This document shows positions 16,774 through 24,212 of a DNA stretch of 32,263 nucleotides, one piece after another (within the stretch, counting starts at the first letter, position 1; each line of letters starts with the position of its first letter). Below the pieces are notes generated by a model, which did not search any database, was not told where the DNA came from, and worked only from the letters and a program-made list of their open reading frames with translations. A program made the position numbers and the translations under genes. The DNA comes from Pseudomonas sp. (GTDB taxonomy: Bacteria; Pseudomonadota; Gammaproteobacteria; Pseudomonadales; Pseudomonadaceae). Location: positions 1 to 32,263 of the forward strand of contig DNMQ01000365.1 in the NCBI GenBank assembly GCA_003488145.1, written 5' to 3'.

Positions 16774-17277
16774 ATGCACGATTCAGCTCGTCCGCACGGC
16801 ACGCTAAACCGGCGACGTTTTCTTTCCATTTCCGGCCAGTCCTTGCTGGCATTCAGCCTGTCGCAACTGATCCCGGTGAACCTGCTCGCCGAGGAACGCC
16901 TGCCAGACCTGCCCGATGGCCTTCTGCGCATGGGCCGTGACGTCTTTCCCCACGCCTTCATCAGCGACCACCACTACGTGCAGCCCCTGCTCGGCCTGGT
17001 GGACGAGCAGCCGGCCCTGGTCGCTCGCGGCCTGGACGAACTGCAGCAGCAGGCGCGCCAGGCCCATGGCTCGCCATTCGAACAGCTCGACGAGGCCGAG
17101 CGCGTGGCCCTGCTGACCGACATCGAAAACACCCCCTTCTTCAAGGCCGTGCGCAGCAGCCTGATGTTCGGCCTGTACGACAACAAGGCGCTGTTCCCGC
17201 TGTTCGGCTACGAGGGTTCGTCCTGGGAATACGGCGGCTACGTCAACCGCGGCTTCAACGACCTGAACAGGCTCTGA
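16774..17277 (+). CDS. Tat-exported gluconate 2-dehydrogenase subunit 3-like protein
   Basis: A 167-residue protein of the Gluconate_2-dh3 type. Its N-terminus has a twin-arginine signal, LNRRRFLSISGQSLLAFSL, followed by a helical domain with LLRMGRDVFPHAFISDHHYV and a C-terminal GYEGSSWEYGGYVNRGF that is typical of these small subunits. In gluconate and fructose dehydrogenase-type complexes this subunit chaperones and Tat-exports the GMC flavoprotein, which has no signal of its own, and the next gene encodes exactly such a flavoprotein 49 bp downstream. AGGAG at 16762-16766 sets the start. As first gene of the sigma-54 operon it is predicted to be made with the acetoin enzymes. No haem c subunit gene is adjacent. 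Confidence 0.8.
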   Translation: MHDSARPHGTLNRRRFLSISGQSLLAFSLSQLIPVNLLAEERLPDLPDGLLRMGRDVFPHAFISDHHYVQPLLGLVDEQPALVARGLDELQQQARQAHGSPFEQLDEAERVALLTDIENTPFFKAVRSSLMFGLYDNKALFPLFGYEGSSWEYGGYVNRGFNDLNRL

Positions 17278-17281
17278 GCAC

Positions 17282-17295
17282 CCCGCCCACGCGGG
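17282..17295 (+). other. Small intercistronic hairpin
   Basis: CCCGC-CCAC-GCGGG, a 5-bp stem 5 bp after the first gene's stop. No T-tract follows and the next gene is clearly in the same unit, so it probably affects mRNA stability rather than terminating transcription. Confidence 0.35.
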
Positions 17296-17326
17296 ATTAC
17301 AACAAGAACAAGATGAGGAATACCCC

Positions 17327-18904
17327 ATGGCAACTTTTGCCCAGGATGACGATGGCGTCGTGGTGATCATCGGCTCCGGCGCCGGCGGCGGGACGCTCGC
17401 CAACGCGCTGGCCAAGCAGAAGATTCGCAGCGTGGTGCTGGAAGCCGGCAAGCGCCACACGCTGGAGGACATTGAGAACGACGAGTGGGCGATGTTCAAG
17501 AAGATCTCCTGGCTCGACAAACGCCAGGCTGCCGGGGGCTGGCACCTGACCGAGAACAACCCGACCCTGCCCGCCTGGATCGTCAAGGGCGTCGGCGGCA
17601 GCACGGTGCACTGGGCCGGCATCGCGCTGCGCTTTCGTGACTTCGAATTCAAGATGCAGAGCATCAATGGCGACATCGCCGGCGCCAACCTGCTCGACTG
17701 GCCGGTGACGCTGGACGAGATGGCGCCCTGGTACGAGAAGGCCGAGAAGCACATGGGCGTGACCGGGCCGAGCACCGGCATGGCCTATCACCCGTGGCAC
17801 AACTCCTTCAAGGTGCTGGCCACCGGCGCCAAACGGGTCGGCTACAAGGAGATCCTCTCCGGGCCGATGGCGATCAACACCGAGCCCTATGACGACCGCG
17901 CCGCCTGCCAGCAGCTCGGCTTCTGCATGCAGGGCTGCAAGATGGGCGCGAAGTGGTCGACGCTCTACACCGATATCCCCCGCGCCGAAGCCAGCGGCTA
18001 CTGCGAAGTACGCCCGCAATCGATGGTGCTGCGCATCGAGCATGACGCCAAGGGCCGCGCCAATGCCGTGGTCTACGCCGATGCCGACGGCAACATCCAA
18101 AGGCAGAAGGCCCGGGTGGTCTGCGTGGCGGGCAACTCCATCGAGTCTCCGCGGCTGTTGCTCAACTCCGCCTCGGCGATGTTCCCCGACGGGCTGGCCA
18201 ACTCCTCCGGCCAGGTCGGGCGCAACTACATGACCCACACCACCGCCGGCATCTTCGCGGTGATGCCCAAGCCGGTGAACATGCACCGCGGCACCACCTG
18301 CGCCGGGGTCATTTCCGACGAGTCCTACAACGATCCGTCGCGCGGTTTCGTCGGCGGTTACCGGCTGGAAATCCTCGCCCTCGGCCTGCCCTTCCTCTCC
18401 GCCTTCCTTGACCCCACACCCAAGGGCTGGGGCAAGCAGTTCACCTCGCGGATGGAAAAGTACAACCACATGTCCGGGGTCTGGCTGTGCGGTGAGGATC
18501 TGCCGCTGGAGAGCAACCGCATCACCCTGCACGCCACCGAGAAGGACCAGTACGGCCTGCCGATCCCGGTGGTGACCAAGAGCGATCACCCGATGGATGC
18601 CGCCATGCGCAAGCACGGCATTGCCGCCACCGCCAAGTGCTACGAGGCCGCCGGTGCCACCGACATCATCGAGCTGCCGCCCTACCCGGCCAGCCACAAC
18701 ATGGGCACCAACCGCATGAGCGCCAAGGCGCGTGACGGCGTGGTGAACAAGTGGGGCCAAAGCCATGACATACCCAACCTGTTCGTCTCCGATGGCAGCC
18801 AGTTCACCACCAGCGGCGGCCAGAACCCCACCCTCACCATCGTCGCGCTGGCCCTGCGCCAGGCCGAGCAGATCGGCCGGCTGCTCAACGAACGCGCGAT
18901 CTGA
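17327..18904 (+). CDS. GMC-family FAD-dependent dehydrogenase (gluconate 2-dehydrogenase flavoprotein-like)
   Basis: A 525-residue flavoprotein. The ADP-binding GSGAGGGTLANALA starts at residue 16, followed by LEAG; GVGGSTVHWAGIALR is the GMC signature 1 region, and NSIESPRLLLNS is the GMC signature 2 type. The C-terminal catalytic pair is His457 (ASHNMGTNRM) and Asn500 (GGQNPTLT). There is no signal peptide, so export would depend on the Tat-signal subunit encoded upstream. It should oxidise an alcohol or sugar-acid hydroxyl and pass electrons to a cytochrome or quinone; no cytochrome subunit is encoded nearby. Its place in the aco operon suggests a diol or hydroxyketone substrate, which is my inference. 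acoA starts 25 bp downstream. Confidence 0.85.
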   Translation: MATFAQDDDGVVVIIGSGAGGGTLANALAKQKIRSVVLEAGKRHTLEDIENDEWAMFKKISWLDKRQAAGGWHLTENNPTLPAWIVKGVGGSTVHWAGIALRFRDFEFKMQSINGDIAGANLLDWPVTLDEMAPWYEKAEKHMGVTGPSTGMAYHPWHNSFKVLATGAKRVGYKEILSGPMAINTEPYDDRAACQQLGFCMQGCKMGAKWSTLYTDIPRAEASGYCEVRPQSMVLRIEHDAKGRANAVVYADADGNIQRQKARVVCVAGNSIESPRLLLNSASAMFPDGLANSSGQVGRNYMTHTTAGIFAVMPKPVNMHRGTTCAGVISDESYNDPSRGFVGGYRLEILALGLPFLSAFLDPTPKGWGKQFTSRMEKYNHMSGVWLCGEDLPLESNRITLHATEKDQYGLPIPVVTKSDHPMDAAMRKHGIAATAKCYEAAGATDIIELPPYPASHNMGTNRMSAKARDGVVNKWGQSHDIPNLFVSDGSQFTTSGGQNPTLTIVALALRQAEQIGRLLNERAI

Positions 18905-18929
18905 CCCGCCACTACAAGGGAGTCCACCC

Positions 18930-19919
18930 ATGACCCAGCCCAACAACTCGCAGCGCCTGTGGATGTATGAGCAGATGCTGACCAGCCGCTACATGGAGGA
19001 ATCCATCGAGCGCATCTACATGGAAGGCAAGACGCCGGTGTTCAACATGGCCAAGGGGCCGATCCCCGGCGAGATGCACCTTTCCAACGGCCAGGAGCCC
19101 TGCGCCGTGGGTGTCTGCGCGCACCTCGAGGCTGCGGACATCGTGACCGCCACCCACCGCCCGCACCACATCGCCGTGGCCAAGGGCGTGGACCTCAACG
19201 AGATGATGGCCGAGATCTTCGGCAAGGCCACCGGTCTGTCCGGCGGGCGCGGCGGGCATATGCACCTGTTCGATGGCCGGGTGAATTTCTCCTGCTCGGG
19301 GATCATCGCCGAGGGCATGGGCCCAGCGGTCGGCGCGGCGCTATCGCGGCAGATGCAGGGCAAGCCCGGCGTGGCCGTGTCCTTCATCGGCGAGGGCGCG
19401 GCCAACCAGGGCGCCTTCCACGAAACGCTGAACCTCGCGGCGCTGTGGATGCTGCCGGTGGTGTTCGTCATCGAGGACAACGCCTGGGGCATTTCGGTGG
19501 CCAAGGCCAGCGCCACCTGCATCGCGCAGCACCACGTGCGCGCCGCGGCCTACGGCATGCCCGGTGTGTTCGTCGAGAACAACGACCCGGACGGCGTGTT
19601 CCGCGCCGCCGGTGAGGCCATCGAGCGCGCCCGTGCCGGAGGCGGCCCGACCCTGATCGAGATCGAGACCTACCGGCTGGCCGGCCACTTCATGGGCGAC
19701 GGCGAAACCTACCGCCCCGAGGGCGAGAAGGACGGCCTGATGAAAAAGGATCCGATTCCCGGCTACCGCCAGCGCCTGATCGACGAAGGCGTGCTGAGCG
19801 AAGCGCAGGCCGAAGACATCGCGGCGCGCGCCCGCGGGCGCATCGACGAAGCGGTGCAGTTCGCCCGCGAAAGCCCCTACCCGCGCCCGGAAGAGGCGCT
19901 GGAGAAGGTCTTCGTGTAG
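18930..19919 (+). CDS. acoA: Acetoin dehydrogenase E1 component, alpha subunit
   Basis: A 329-residue thiamine-pyrophosphate enzyme subunit that, with the beta subunit, cleaves acetoin to acetaldehyde and a hydroxyethyl-TPP intermediate passed to E2. The TPP motif is GEGAANQGAFHETLNLAALW...FVIEDN, and the alpha-chain signatures GEMHLSNGQEPCAVG, THRPHH and GGRGGHMHLF are visible. This pattern fits acetoin dehydrogenase better than the pyruvate or branched-chain E1. ATG 18930 is preceded by AAGGGAG; the open frame extends 55 codons further into the GMC gene but without a ribosome site or similarity. Unusually, the beta-subunit gene is not next; the butanediol dehydrogenase gene intervenes. Confidence 0.9.
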   Translation: MTQPNNSQRLWMYEQMLTSRYMEESIERIYMEGKTPVFNMAKGPIPGEMHLSNGQEPCAVGVCAHLEAADIVTATHRPHHIAVAKGVDLNEMMAEIFGKATGLSGGRGGHMHLFDGRVNFSCSGIIAEGMGPAVGAALSRQMQGKPGVAVSFIGEGAANQGAFHETLNLAALWMLPVVFVIEDNAWGISVAKASATCIAQHHVRAAAYGMPGVFVENNDPDGVFRAAGEAIERARAGGGPTLIEIETYRLAGHFMGDGETYRPEGEKDGLMKKDPIPGYRQRLIDEGVLSEAQAEDIAARARGRIDEAVQFARESPYPRPEEALEKVFV

Positions 19920-19946
19920 CGCAGGTCAGTCCCGAAGACCGCAGAA

Positions 19947-19963
19947 GCGAGCCTGCTCGCGAA
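19947..19963. repeat. REP-like palindrome between acoA and the butanediol dehydrogenase gene
   Basis: GCGAG-CCTG-CTCGC-GAA resembles the palindromic core of repetitive extragenic elements common in Pseudomonas genomes. Only one copy is in this window, so repeat status rests on resemblance. It lies in an 80-bp gap, the widest inside the operon. Confidence 0.4.
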
Positions 19964-19999
19964 ACGCGGACACAGCAGAACAACAAGAGGAACACCACC

Positions 20000-21088
20000 A
20001 TGAACAGCCAAGCCACCATGACCGCCGCCGTCTGGCACGGTCGCAAGGACATCCGCCTGGAACAGGTGCCGCTGCCCGGCGCGCCGCAACCGGGCTGGGT
20101 GCAGATCCGCGTGCACTGGTGCGGCATCTGCGGTTCCGATCTGCACGAATACCTCGCCGGCCCGGTGTTCATTCCGGTGGATGCGCCGCACCCGCTCACC
20201 GGCATCAAGGGCCAGTGCATCCTCGGCCACGAGTTCTGCGGCGAGATCGTCGCCACCGGTGAAGGGGTCGAAGGCTACGCGCCCGGCGACAAGGTCGCCG
20301 CCGACGCCTGCCAGCACTGCGGCCAGTGCCGTTTCTGCAAGACCGGCCAGTACAACCTCTGCGAGCAGCTGGCCTTCACCGGGCTGATGAACAACGGGGC
20401 CTTCGCCGAACTGGTCAACGTGCCGGCCGAGCTGCTCTACCGCCTGCCGGAGGGATTCCCAATGGAAGCCGGCGCGCTGATCGAGCCGCTGGCGGTGGGT
20501 ATGCACGCGGTGAAGAAGGCCGGCAGCCTGCTCGGCGAAACCGTGGTAGTGGTCGGCGCCGGCACCATCGGCCTGTGCACCATCATGTGCGCCAAGGCTG
20601 CGGGCGCCGGCCAGGTGATCGCCCTGGAAATGTCCGCCGCGCGCAAGGCCAAGGCGCTGGAAGTCGGTGCCAACCGGGTCATCGACCCCAGCGAGTGCGA
20701 CGCCATCGCCGAAATCAAGGCGCTCACCGGCAGCTACGGCGCCGCCGTGTCCTTCGAATGCATCGGCCATAAATCCACGGCGAAGCTCGCCATCGACGTG
20801 ATCCGCAAGGCGGGTCGCTGCGTGATGGTCGGCATCTTCGAGGAACCCTCGGAATTCAACTTCTTCGAGATCGTAGCCACCGAGAAACAGGTGATCGGCT
20901 CGCTCGCCTACGCAGGTGAGTTCGCCGACGTCATCGCCCTGATCGACGACGGGCGCATCGACGTCACGCCGCTGATCACCGGTCGCATCGGCCTGGACAA
21001 CATCCTCGAACAGGGCTTCGAGGAGCTGGCCAACCACAAAGACCGCAACGTCAAGATCATCGTCAGTCCCGCCGCGCTGGCCGGCTGA
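20000..21088 (+). CDS. bdhA: (R,R)-2,3-butanediol dehydrogenase, zinc MDR family
   Basis: A 362-residue NAD-dependent dehydrogenase that would interconvert 2,3-butanediol and acetoin. Catalytic zinc site: Cys44 in WCGICGSDLHEY, His77-Glu78 in LGHEFCGE, and the IEPLAVGMHAV segment. Structural zinc: Cys107, Cys110, Cys113, Cys121 (CGQCRFCKTGQYNLC). Rossmann motif VVVVGAGTIGLCTIM. GPVFIP...PHPLTG and ATEKQVIGSLAY are typical of the butanediol dehydrogenase group. AGAGGAAC precedes ATG 20000. It lies between the two E1 subunit genes and is followed 13 bp later by acoB. Stereospecificity is assigned by family only. Confidence 0.88.
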   Translation: MNSQATMTAAVWHGRKDIRLEQVPLPGAPQPGWVQIRVHWCGICGSDLHEYLAGPVFIPVDAPHPLTGIKGQCILGHEFCGEIVATGEGVEGYAPGDKVAADACQHCGQCRFCKTGQYNLCEQLAFTGLMNNGAFAELVNVPAELLYRLPEGFPMEAGALIEPLAVGMHAVKKAGSLLGETVVVVGAGTIGLCTIMCAKAAGAGQVIALEMSAARKAKALEVGANRVIDPSECDAIAEIKALTGSYGAAVSFECIGHKSTAKLAIDVIRKAGRCVMVGIFEEPSEFNFFEIVATEKQVIGSLAYAGEFADVIALIDDGRIDVTPLITGRIGLDNILEQGFEELANHKDRNVKIIVSPAALAG

Positions 21089-21101
21089 GCAGGAGAACCC
21101 C

Positions 21102-22124
21102 ATGACCACAGCAGTAAAGGAAAGAAAGCTAACCGTTGCCCGCGCCATGGCCGAAGCCGTGGCGCAGGAGATGCGCCTGGACCCGAAGGTGTTCGTGATG
21201 GGCGAGGACATCGGCCAGCTCGGCGGCGTGTTCGGCAACACCCGCGGGCTGTATGACGAGTTCGGCAAGACCCGCATCCGCGACACGCCGATCTCCGAGA
21301 CAGCCTTTATTGGTGCCGCCGTCGGCGCTGCCTCGGACGGCATGCGGCCGATCGTCGAGCTGATGTTCGTCGACTTCTTCGGTGTCTGCATGGACGCCAT
21401 CTACAACCTGATGGCCAAGAACACCTACTTCTCCGGCGGCAAGGTGCCGGTGCCGATGGTGCTGATGGCCTCCACCGGCGCCGGCTACTCCGACGCCGCC
21501 CAGCACTCGCAGTGCCTGTACGGCACCTTCGCCCACCTGCCGGGCATGAAGGTGGTGGTACCGAGCAACGCCTACGACGCCAAGGGCCTGATGACTGCGG
21601 CCATCCGCGACGACAACCCGGTGGTCTACCTCTTCCACAAGGCGCTGCAGGGCATGGGCTGGCTGGGCACCGAGAAGGGCGCCACGGTGCCGGTGCCGGA
21701 AGAGCCCTACATCGTCGAGATAGGCAAGGCCAAGACCGTGCGCGAGGGTCGCGACGTCAGCCTGGTCAGCCTCGGCGCCGGCGTGCACCACGCCCTGCGC
21801 GCCGCCGCGCAGCTGGAGAAGGACGGCGTCAGCGCCGAGGTCATCGACCTGCGCAGCCTGGTGCCGCTGGATCGCGAGCACGTCATCGCTTCGGTACGCA
21901 AAACCGGCCGACTGATCGTGATCGACGAGGACTATCACAGCTTCGGCGTCAGCGGCGAAATCATCGCCAGCGTCGTCGAGCACGACATCGGCATGCTCAA
22001 GGCGCGCCCGCAGCGGGTGGCCTTCCCAGACATCCCCATCCCCTTCACCCCGGTCATGGAGCAATGGGCCCTGCCCAACGCCGACAAGATCGTGGCCGCC
22101 TACCACGCCATGCATAAGGAATGA
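21102..22124 (+). CDS. acoB: Acetoin dehydrogenase E1 component, beta subunit
   Basis: A 340-residue E1 beta subunit. VFVMGEDIGQLGGVFGNTRGL, RDTPISETAFIGAAVGAA and FHKALQGM in the TPP-binding half, and VIDLRSLVPLDREHVIASVRKTGRLIVIDE in the C-terminal transketolase domain, are the standard blocks. GVF plus ISET are shared by acetoin and pyruvate E1 beta chains; the operon decides for acetoin. AGGAG precedes ATG 21102. Its stop overlaps a possible upstream start of the lipoyl gene, so the two are coupled. Confidence 0.9.
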   Translation: MTTAVKERKLTVARAMAEAVAQEMRLDPKVFVMGEDIGQLGGVFGNTRGLYDEFGKTRIRDTPISETAFIGAAVGAASDGMRPIVELMFVDFFGVCMDAIYNLMAKNTYFSGGKVPVPMVLMASTGAGYSDAAQHSQCLYGTFAHLPGMKVVVPSNAYDAKGLMTAAIRDDNPVVYLFHKALQGMGWLGTEKGATVPVPEEPYIVEIGKAKTVREGRDVSLVSLGAGVHHALRAAAQLEKDGVSAEVIDLRSLVPLDREHVIASVRKTGRLIVIDEDYHSFGVSGEIIASVVEHDIGMLKARPQRVAFPDIPIPFTPVMEQWALPNADKIVAAYHAMHKE

Positions 22125-22129
22125 CGTTT

Positions 22130-22363
22130 ATGAGTACCCCCATCGTGATTGCAGACGACCTCTGGGAAGGCGACGCCGAAGCGGTGATCACCTCCTGGCT
22201 GGTCAGCGACGGCGCCGAAGTGGCCGCCGGAGACCTGGTCGCCGAGGTCATGTCGGAAAAGGCCCAGTTCGAGATCGAGGCGCCGGCTGCCGGCGTGCTG
22301 AAGATCATCGAGGAAGAAGACGCGGTGATCGCCAAGGGTGCGGTCATCGGCCAGGTGGAATAG
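22130..22363 (+). CDS. Stand-alone lipoyl-domain protein (split E2)
   Basis: A 77-residue protein consisting only of a biotinyl/lipoyl domain. The modified lysine should be Lys44 in EVMSEKAQFEIEAPAAGVL, at the tip of the beta-hairpin, with Gly at the usual position before the second half-repeat. It would swing the acetyl group from E1 to E2. In most complexes this domain is fused to E2; here it is a separate gene placed 2 bp before the E2 core gene. AAGGA at 22116-22120 favours ATG 22130; an ATG at 22121 in the same frame has no spacing to that site. It is the natural substrate for the ligase-like product three genes downstream. Confidence 0.88.
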   Translation: MSTPIVIADDLWEGDAEAVITSWLVSDGAEVAAGDLVAEVMSEKAQFEIEAPAAGVLKIIEEEDAVIAKGAVIGQVE

Positions 22364-22365
22364 CC

Positions 22366-23067
22366 ATGACTCGACTGGAAATCCTGCCCGAGCGCGCGCC
22401 CGAACGGGTGCCGCTCAAGGGCATGCGCAAGATGATCGCGGCGAAGATGCACGAAAGCCTGCAGACCACCGCGCAGCTGACCCACCACAGCGAATGCCGG
22501 CTGGATGCGCTGAAAAACCATCGTGCCGAGCTGAAGGCCGAGGGCAGCGCGGTGTCCGTGCAGGACCTGTTGCTGCTCAAGGTGATCGAGACGCTCAAGG
22601 CCCATCCCGGGCTCAATGCCACGCTGGAGGACGAGGTGATCCACCAGCACGCGGCGGTGCATCTGGGCCTCGCCATCCCGCTACCGGGCGATCTGCTGGT
22701 CGCCCCGGCGCTGTTCGACGCCGAACAGCTGGACGGCGAAAGCCTGTGCCAGGCGCGCAAGGCGCTGGTGGACAAGGCCCAGGCCGGCAAGCTGTCGGTC
22801 AAGGAGCTGACCGGCGCCACCTTTACCGTCTCCAACCTGGGGCTGTCGCGGGTGCACCACTTCACGCCGATCCTCAATCCGCCGCAGGTGGCGATCCTGG
22901 GTGTCGGCGGCATTCAGCGGCGGCTGGAACTCGGGCCCAGCGGCGAACTGGTGGAAGTCGAGTGGATGGGTCTGTCGCTGACCTTCGATCACCGCGCCGT
23001 CAACGGCTCGCCCGCCGCAGAGTTTCTCGATGATCTCTGCTGGCGTATCGAGGAGTACGCGGCATGA
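22366..23067 (+). CDS. acoC: 2-oxoacid dehydrogenase E2 acyltransferase catalytic domain (split acetoin dehydrogenase E2)
   Basis: A 233-residue chloramphenicol-acetyltransferase-fold E2 core. It begins almost directly with VPLKGMRKMIAAKM, and ends with LSLTFDHRAVNGSPAAEFL, where His209 is the catalytic His and the usual DHRxxDG reads DHRAVNG. TFTVSNLGLSRVHHFTPILNPPQVAILGVG is the standard core block. The lipoyl domain is in the preceding gene, and there is no room for the peripheral subunit-binding domain that docks E1 and E3. In Ralstonia and P. putida AcoC is a lipoyl domain fused to an alpha/beta hydrolase, so this is a different E2 type. The symbol is by role only. The stop overlaps the next start (ATGA). 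Confidence 0.88.
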   Translation: MTRLEILPERAPERVPLKGMRKMIAAKMHESLQTTAQLTHHSECRLDALKNHRAELKAEGSAVSVQDLLLLKVIETLKAHPGLNATLEDEVIHQHAAVHLGLAIPLPGDLLVAPALFDAEQLDGESLCQARKALVDKAQAGKLSVKELTGATFTVSNLGLSRVHHFTPILNPPQVAILGVGGIQRRLELGPSGELVEVEWMGLSLTFDHRAVNGSPAAEFLDDLCWRIEEYAA

Positions 23068-23831
23068 ACGGCATCGCCCGGTTCAGCGTGGGCGCCGGCC
23101 TGAATGCCGAGCGGGCCTTGCTGCAGCGCGTCTGCGACGGGTTGTTCGACTGCCAACTGCTGCTCTGGCGCCCCACCGGCCAGGCGCTGGTGATGCCCGG
23201 CAGCTTCGAGCGACGGCCCGGTTTCGCCCTGGCCAGCCAACGCTGCGCGGCGCAGGGCTGGCCGATCCTGCTGCGCGACACCGGCGGCGAGCCGGTGCCG
23301 CAATCCTCTGCCGTGCTCAACATTGCCCTGGCCTGTGCGCTGCCTAGCGGCGACGAGGTCGGCAAGCGCATCGACATCGCCTATGAACGGCTGCTCGAAC
23401 CCCTGGCGCTGTGGCTGGCGGAGAACGGCCTCAAGGCCGGTGTGGGCGCGGTGCCGGGTGCATTCTGCGACGGCCGCTTCAACCTCACGCTGGAGGGCCG
23501 CAAGCTGGCCGGCACCGCCCAACGCTGGCGGCGCAGCCGCGATGGACGCCCGGTGGTGCTGGCGCACGCCGCGCTGCTGATCGAGGACTGGCGCGAGCCC
23601 ATGGCTGACGTGGTGAACCGCTTCTACCACGCCTGCGCCAGCGACCTGCGCTGCCAGGCCGAAAGCCATCTGGCGCTCGCCGAGCGGCTGGCCGATGCCT
23701 GGGCCACCGCCACATCCCTGCCCGAATGCTATCAGCGCGTCCTCGCCTGGCAGGGCCTGGAACTCGGCGCCCGCGCCAGCACTTATCCGCCCGAAGGCCT
23801 CGCCGCCGGACGGCACTCCCCCTTGCTTTGA
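23064..23831 (+). CDS. Lipoate-protein-ligase-like (BPL/LplA/LipB fold) protein
   Basis: A 255-residue protein of the biotin/lipoyl-ligase fold. LLRDTGGEPVPQSSAVLNIAL (70-90) corresponds to the RRxxGGGxVxHxxG lipoate-binding loop of LplA, and LEGRKLAGTAQRWRR (143-157) to the KxxGxAxR motif with Lys147 as the expected catalytic lysine. GVGAVPGAFCDGRFNL precedes it, as in LplA relatives. It overlaps the E2 gene by 4 bp and closes the operon, so it most likely attaches lipoate, or transfers an octanoyl/lipoyl group, to the free lipoyl-domain protein. The loop has DTGG for the usual R(x)TGG, so activity, including whether it activates lipoate with ATP, is unproven. Confidence 0.78.
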   Translation: MNGIARFSVGAGLNAERALLQRVCDGLFDCQLLLWRPTGQALVMPGSFERRPGFALASQRCAAQGWPILLRDTGGEPVPQSSAVLNIALACALPSGDEVGKRIDIAYERLLEPLALWLAENGLKAGVGAVPGAFCDGRFNLTLEGRKLAGTAQRWRRSRDGRPVVLAHAALLIEDWREPMADVVNRFYHACASDLRCQAESHLALAERLADAWATATSLPECYQRVLAWQGLELGARASTYPPEGLAAGRHSPLL

Positions 23832-23884
23832 ATAAAAACAATACGGCAGGCCATCCGGGCCGGCCATGCATCGGAGGAAACACC

Positions 23885-24048
23885 ATGAGCCACCCCACCC
23901 CTTACCCGCTCCAACGCAGCAACACCCTGTTAGGACGATGTACTGCGACTCTCTGCGGAGCGTTACCGCAGCGACGCTACCGTCATTAGCGCTGGCAACC
24001 CAAACGCAACCAAACCGGATTTCTAGTTATAGAAGTTTAAATAACTAA
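23885..24048 (+). pseudogene. Broken 5' end of a gene for an exported protein
   Basis: GGAGG at 23874-23878 and a 6-nt spacer give an excellent start at ATG 23885. The frame runs 34 codons to TAG 23989. Moving to the +1 frame around 23960 continues as SVTAATLPSLALATQTQ, so both frames joined would make a good signal peptide with an ALA cleavage site (basic LLGR, hydrophobic core, SLALA/TQ). The frame then runs into AT-rich DNA and stops at 24046-24048. I read it as a relict of a gene replaced or interrupted by the low-GC segment that follows. Alternative: a leader peptide or a chance frame. Confidence 0.45.
24024..24047. promoter_or_regulatory. Dyad in the AT-rich leader upstream of the quinohemoprotein gene
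   Basis: TAGTTAT (24024-24030) and ATAACTA (24041-24047), perfect 7-bp inverted repeats with a 10-nt spacer, 166 bp before the next start codon. Possible regulator site; the rest of the 380-bp gap between 23832 and 24212 shows only the broken gene above and a weak sigma-54-like element. Confidence 0.35.
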
Positions 24049-24104
24049 TCCAAAAGCAGTGATATACGCACACCCATGTTGCTCGCCATTACAGCGCGCA
24101 GCAG

Positions 24105-24119
24105 TGGAAGCCGCTTTGC
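24105..24119 (+). promoter_or_regulatory. Weak sigma-54-like -24/-12 element
   Basis: TGGAAGCCGCTTTGC has GG and GC exactly 10 nt apart with TTTGC at the -12 end, but the CACG part of the -24 element is not conserved and no CGCTTTACA repeats lie upstream. It is about 95 bp before the quinohemoprotein start. Low-confidence call. Confidence 0.22.
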
Positions 24120-24212
24120 CAATAAAAAAAATATCAGAAGAGTTCAAGCAGCGGACGCTCGTTTAAGGAATTCCTGAAACGAGAAACAACCCCATACAAG
24201 GAAATAATAAAA

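Noticed and set aside
17297..18946. Long open frame of 549 codons on the minus strand opposite the GMC gene
   Set aside because: Covers a complete GMC flavoprotein on the plus strand and shows His/Gly/Val-rich sequence with no motif.
19877..21400. 507-codon minus-strand frame across the butanediol dehydrogenase and acoB genes
   Set aside because: Spans two real plus-strand genes and has low-complexity composition without domain signatures.
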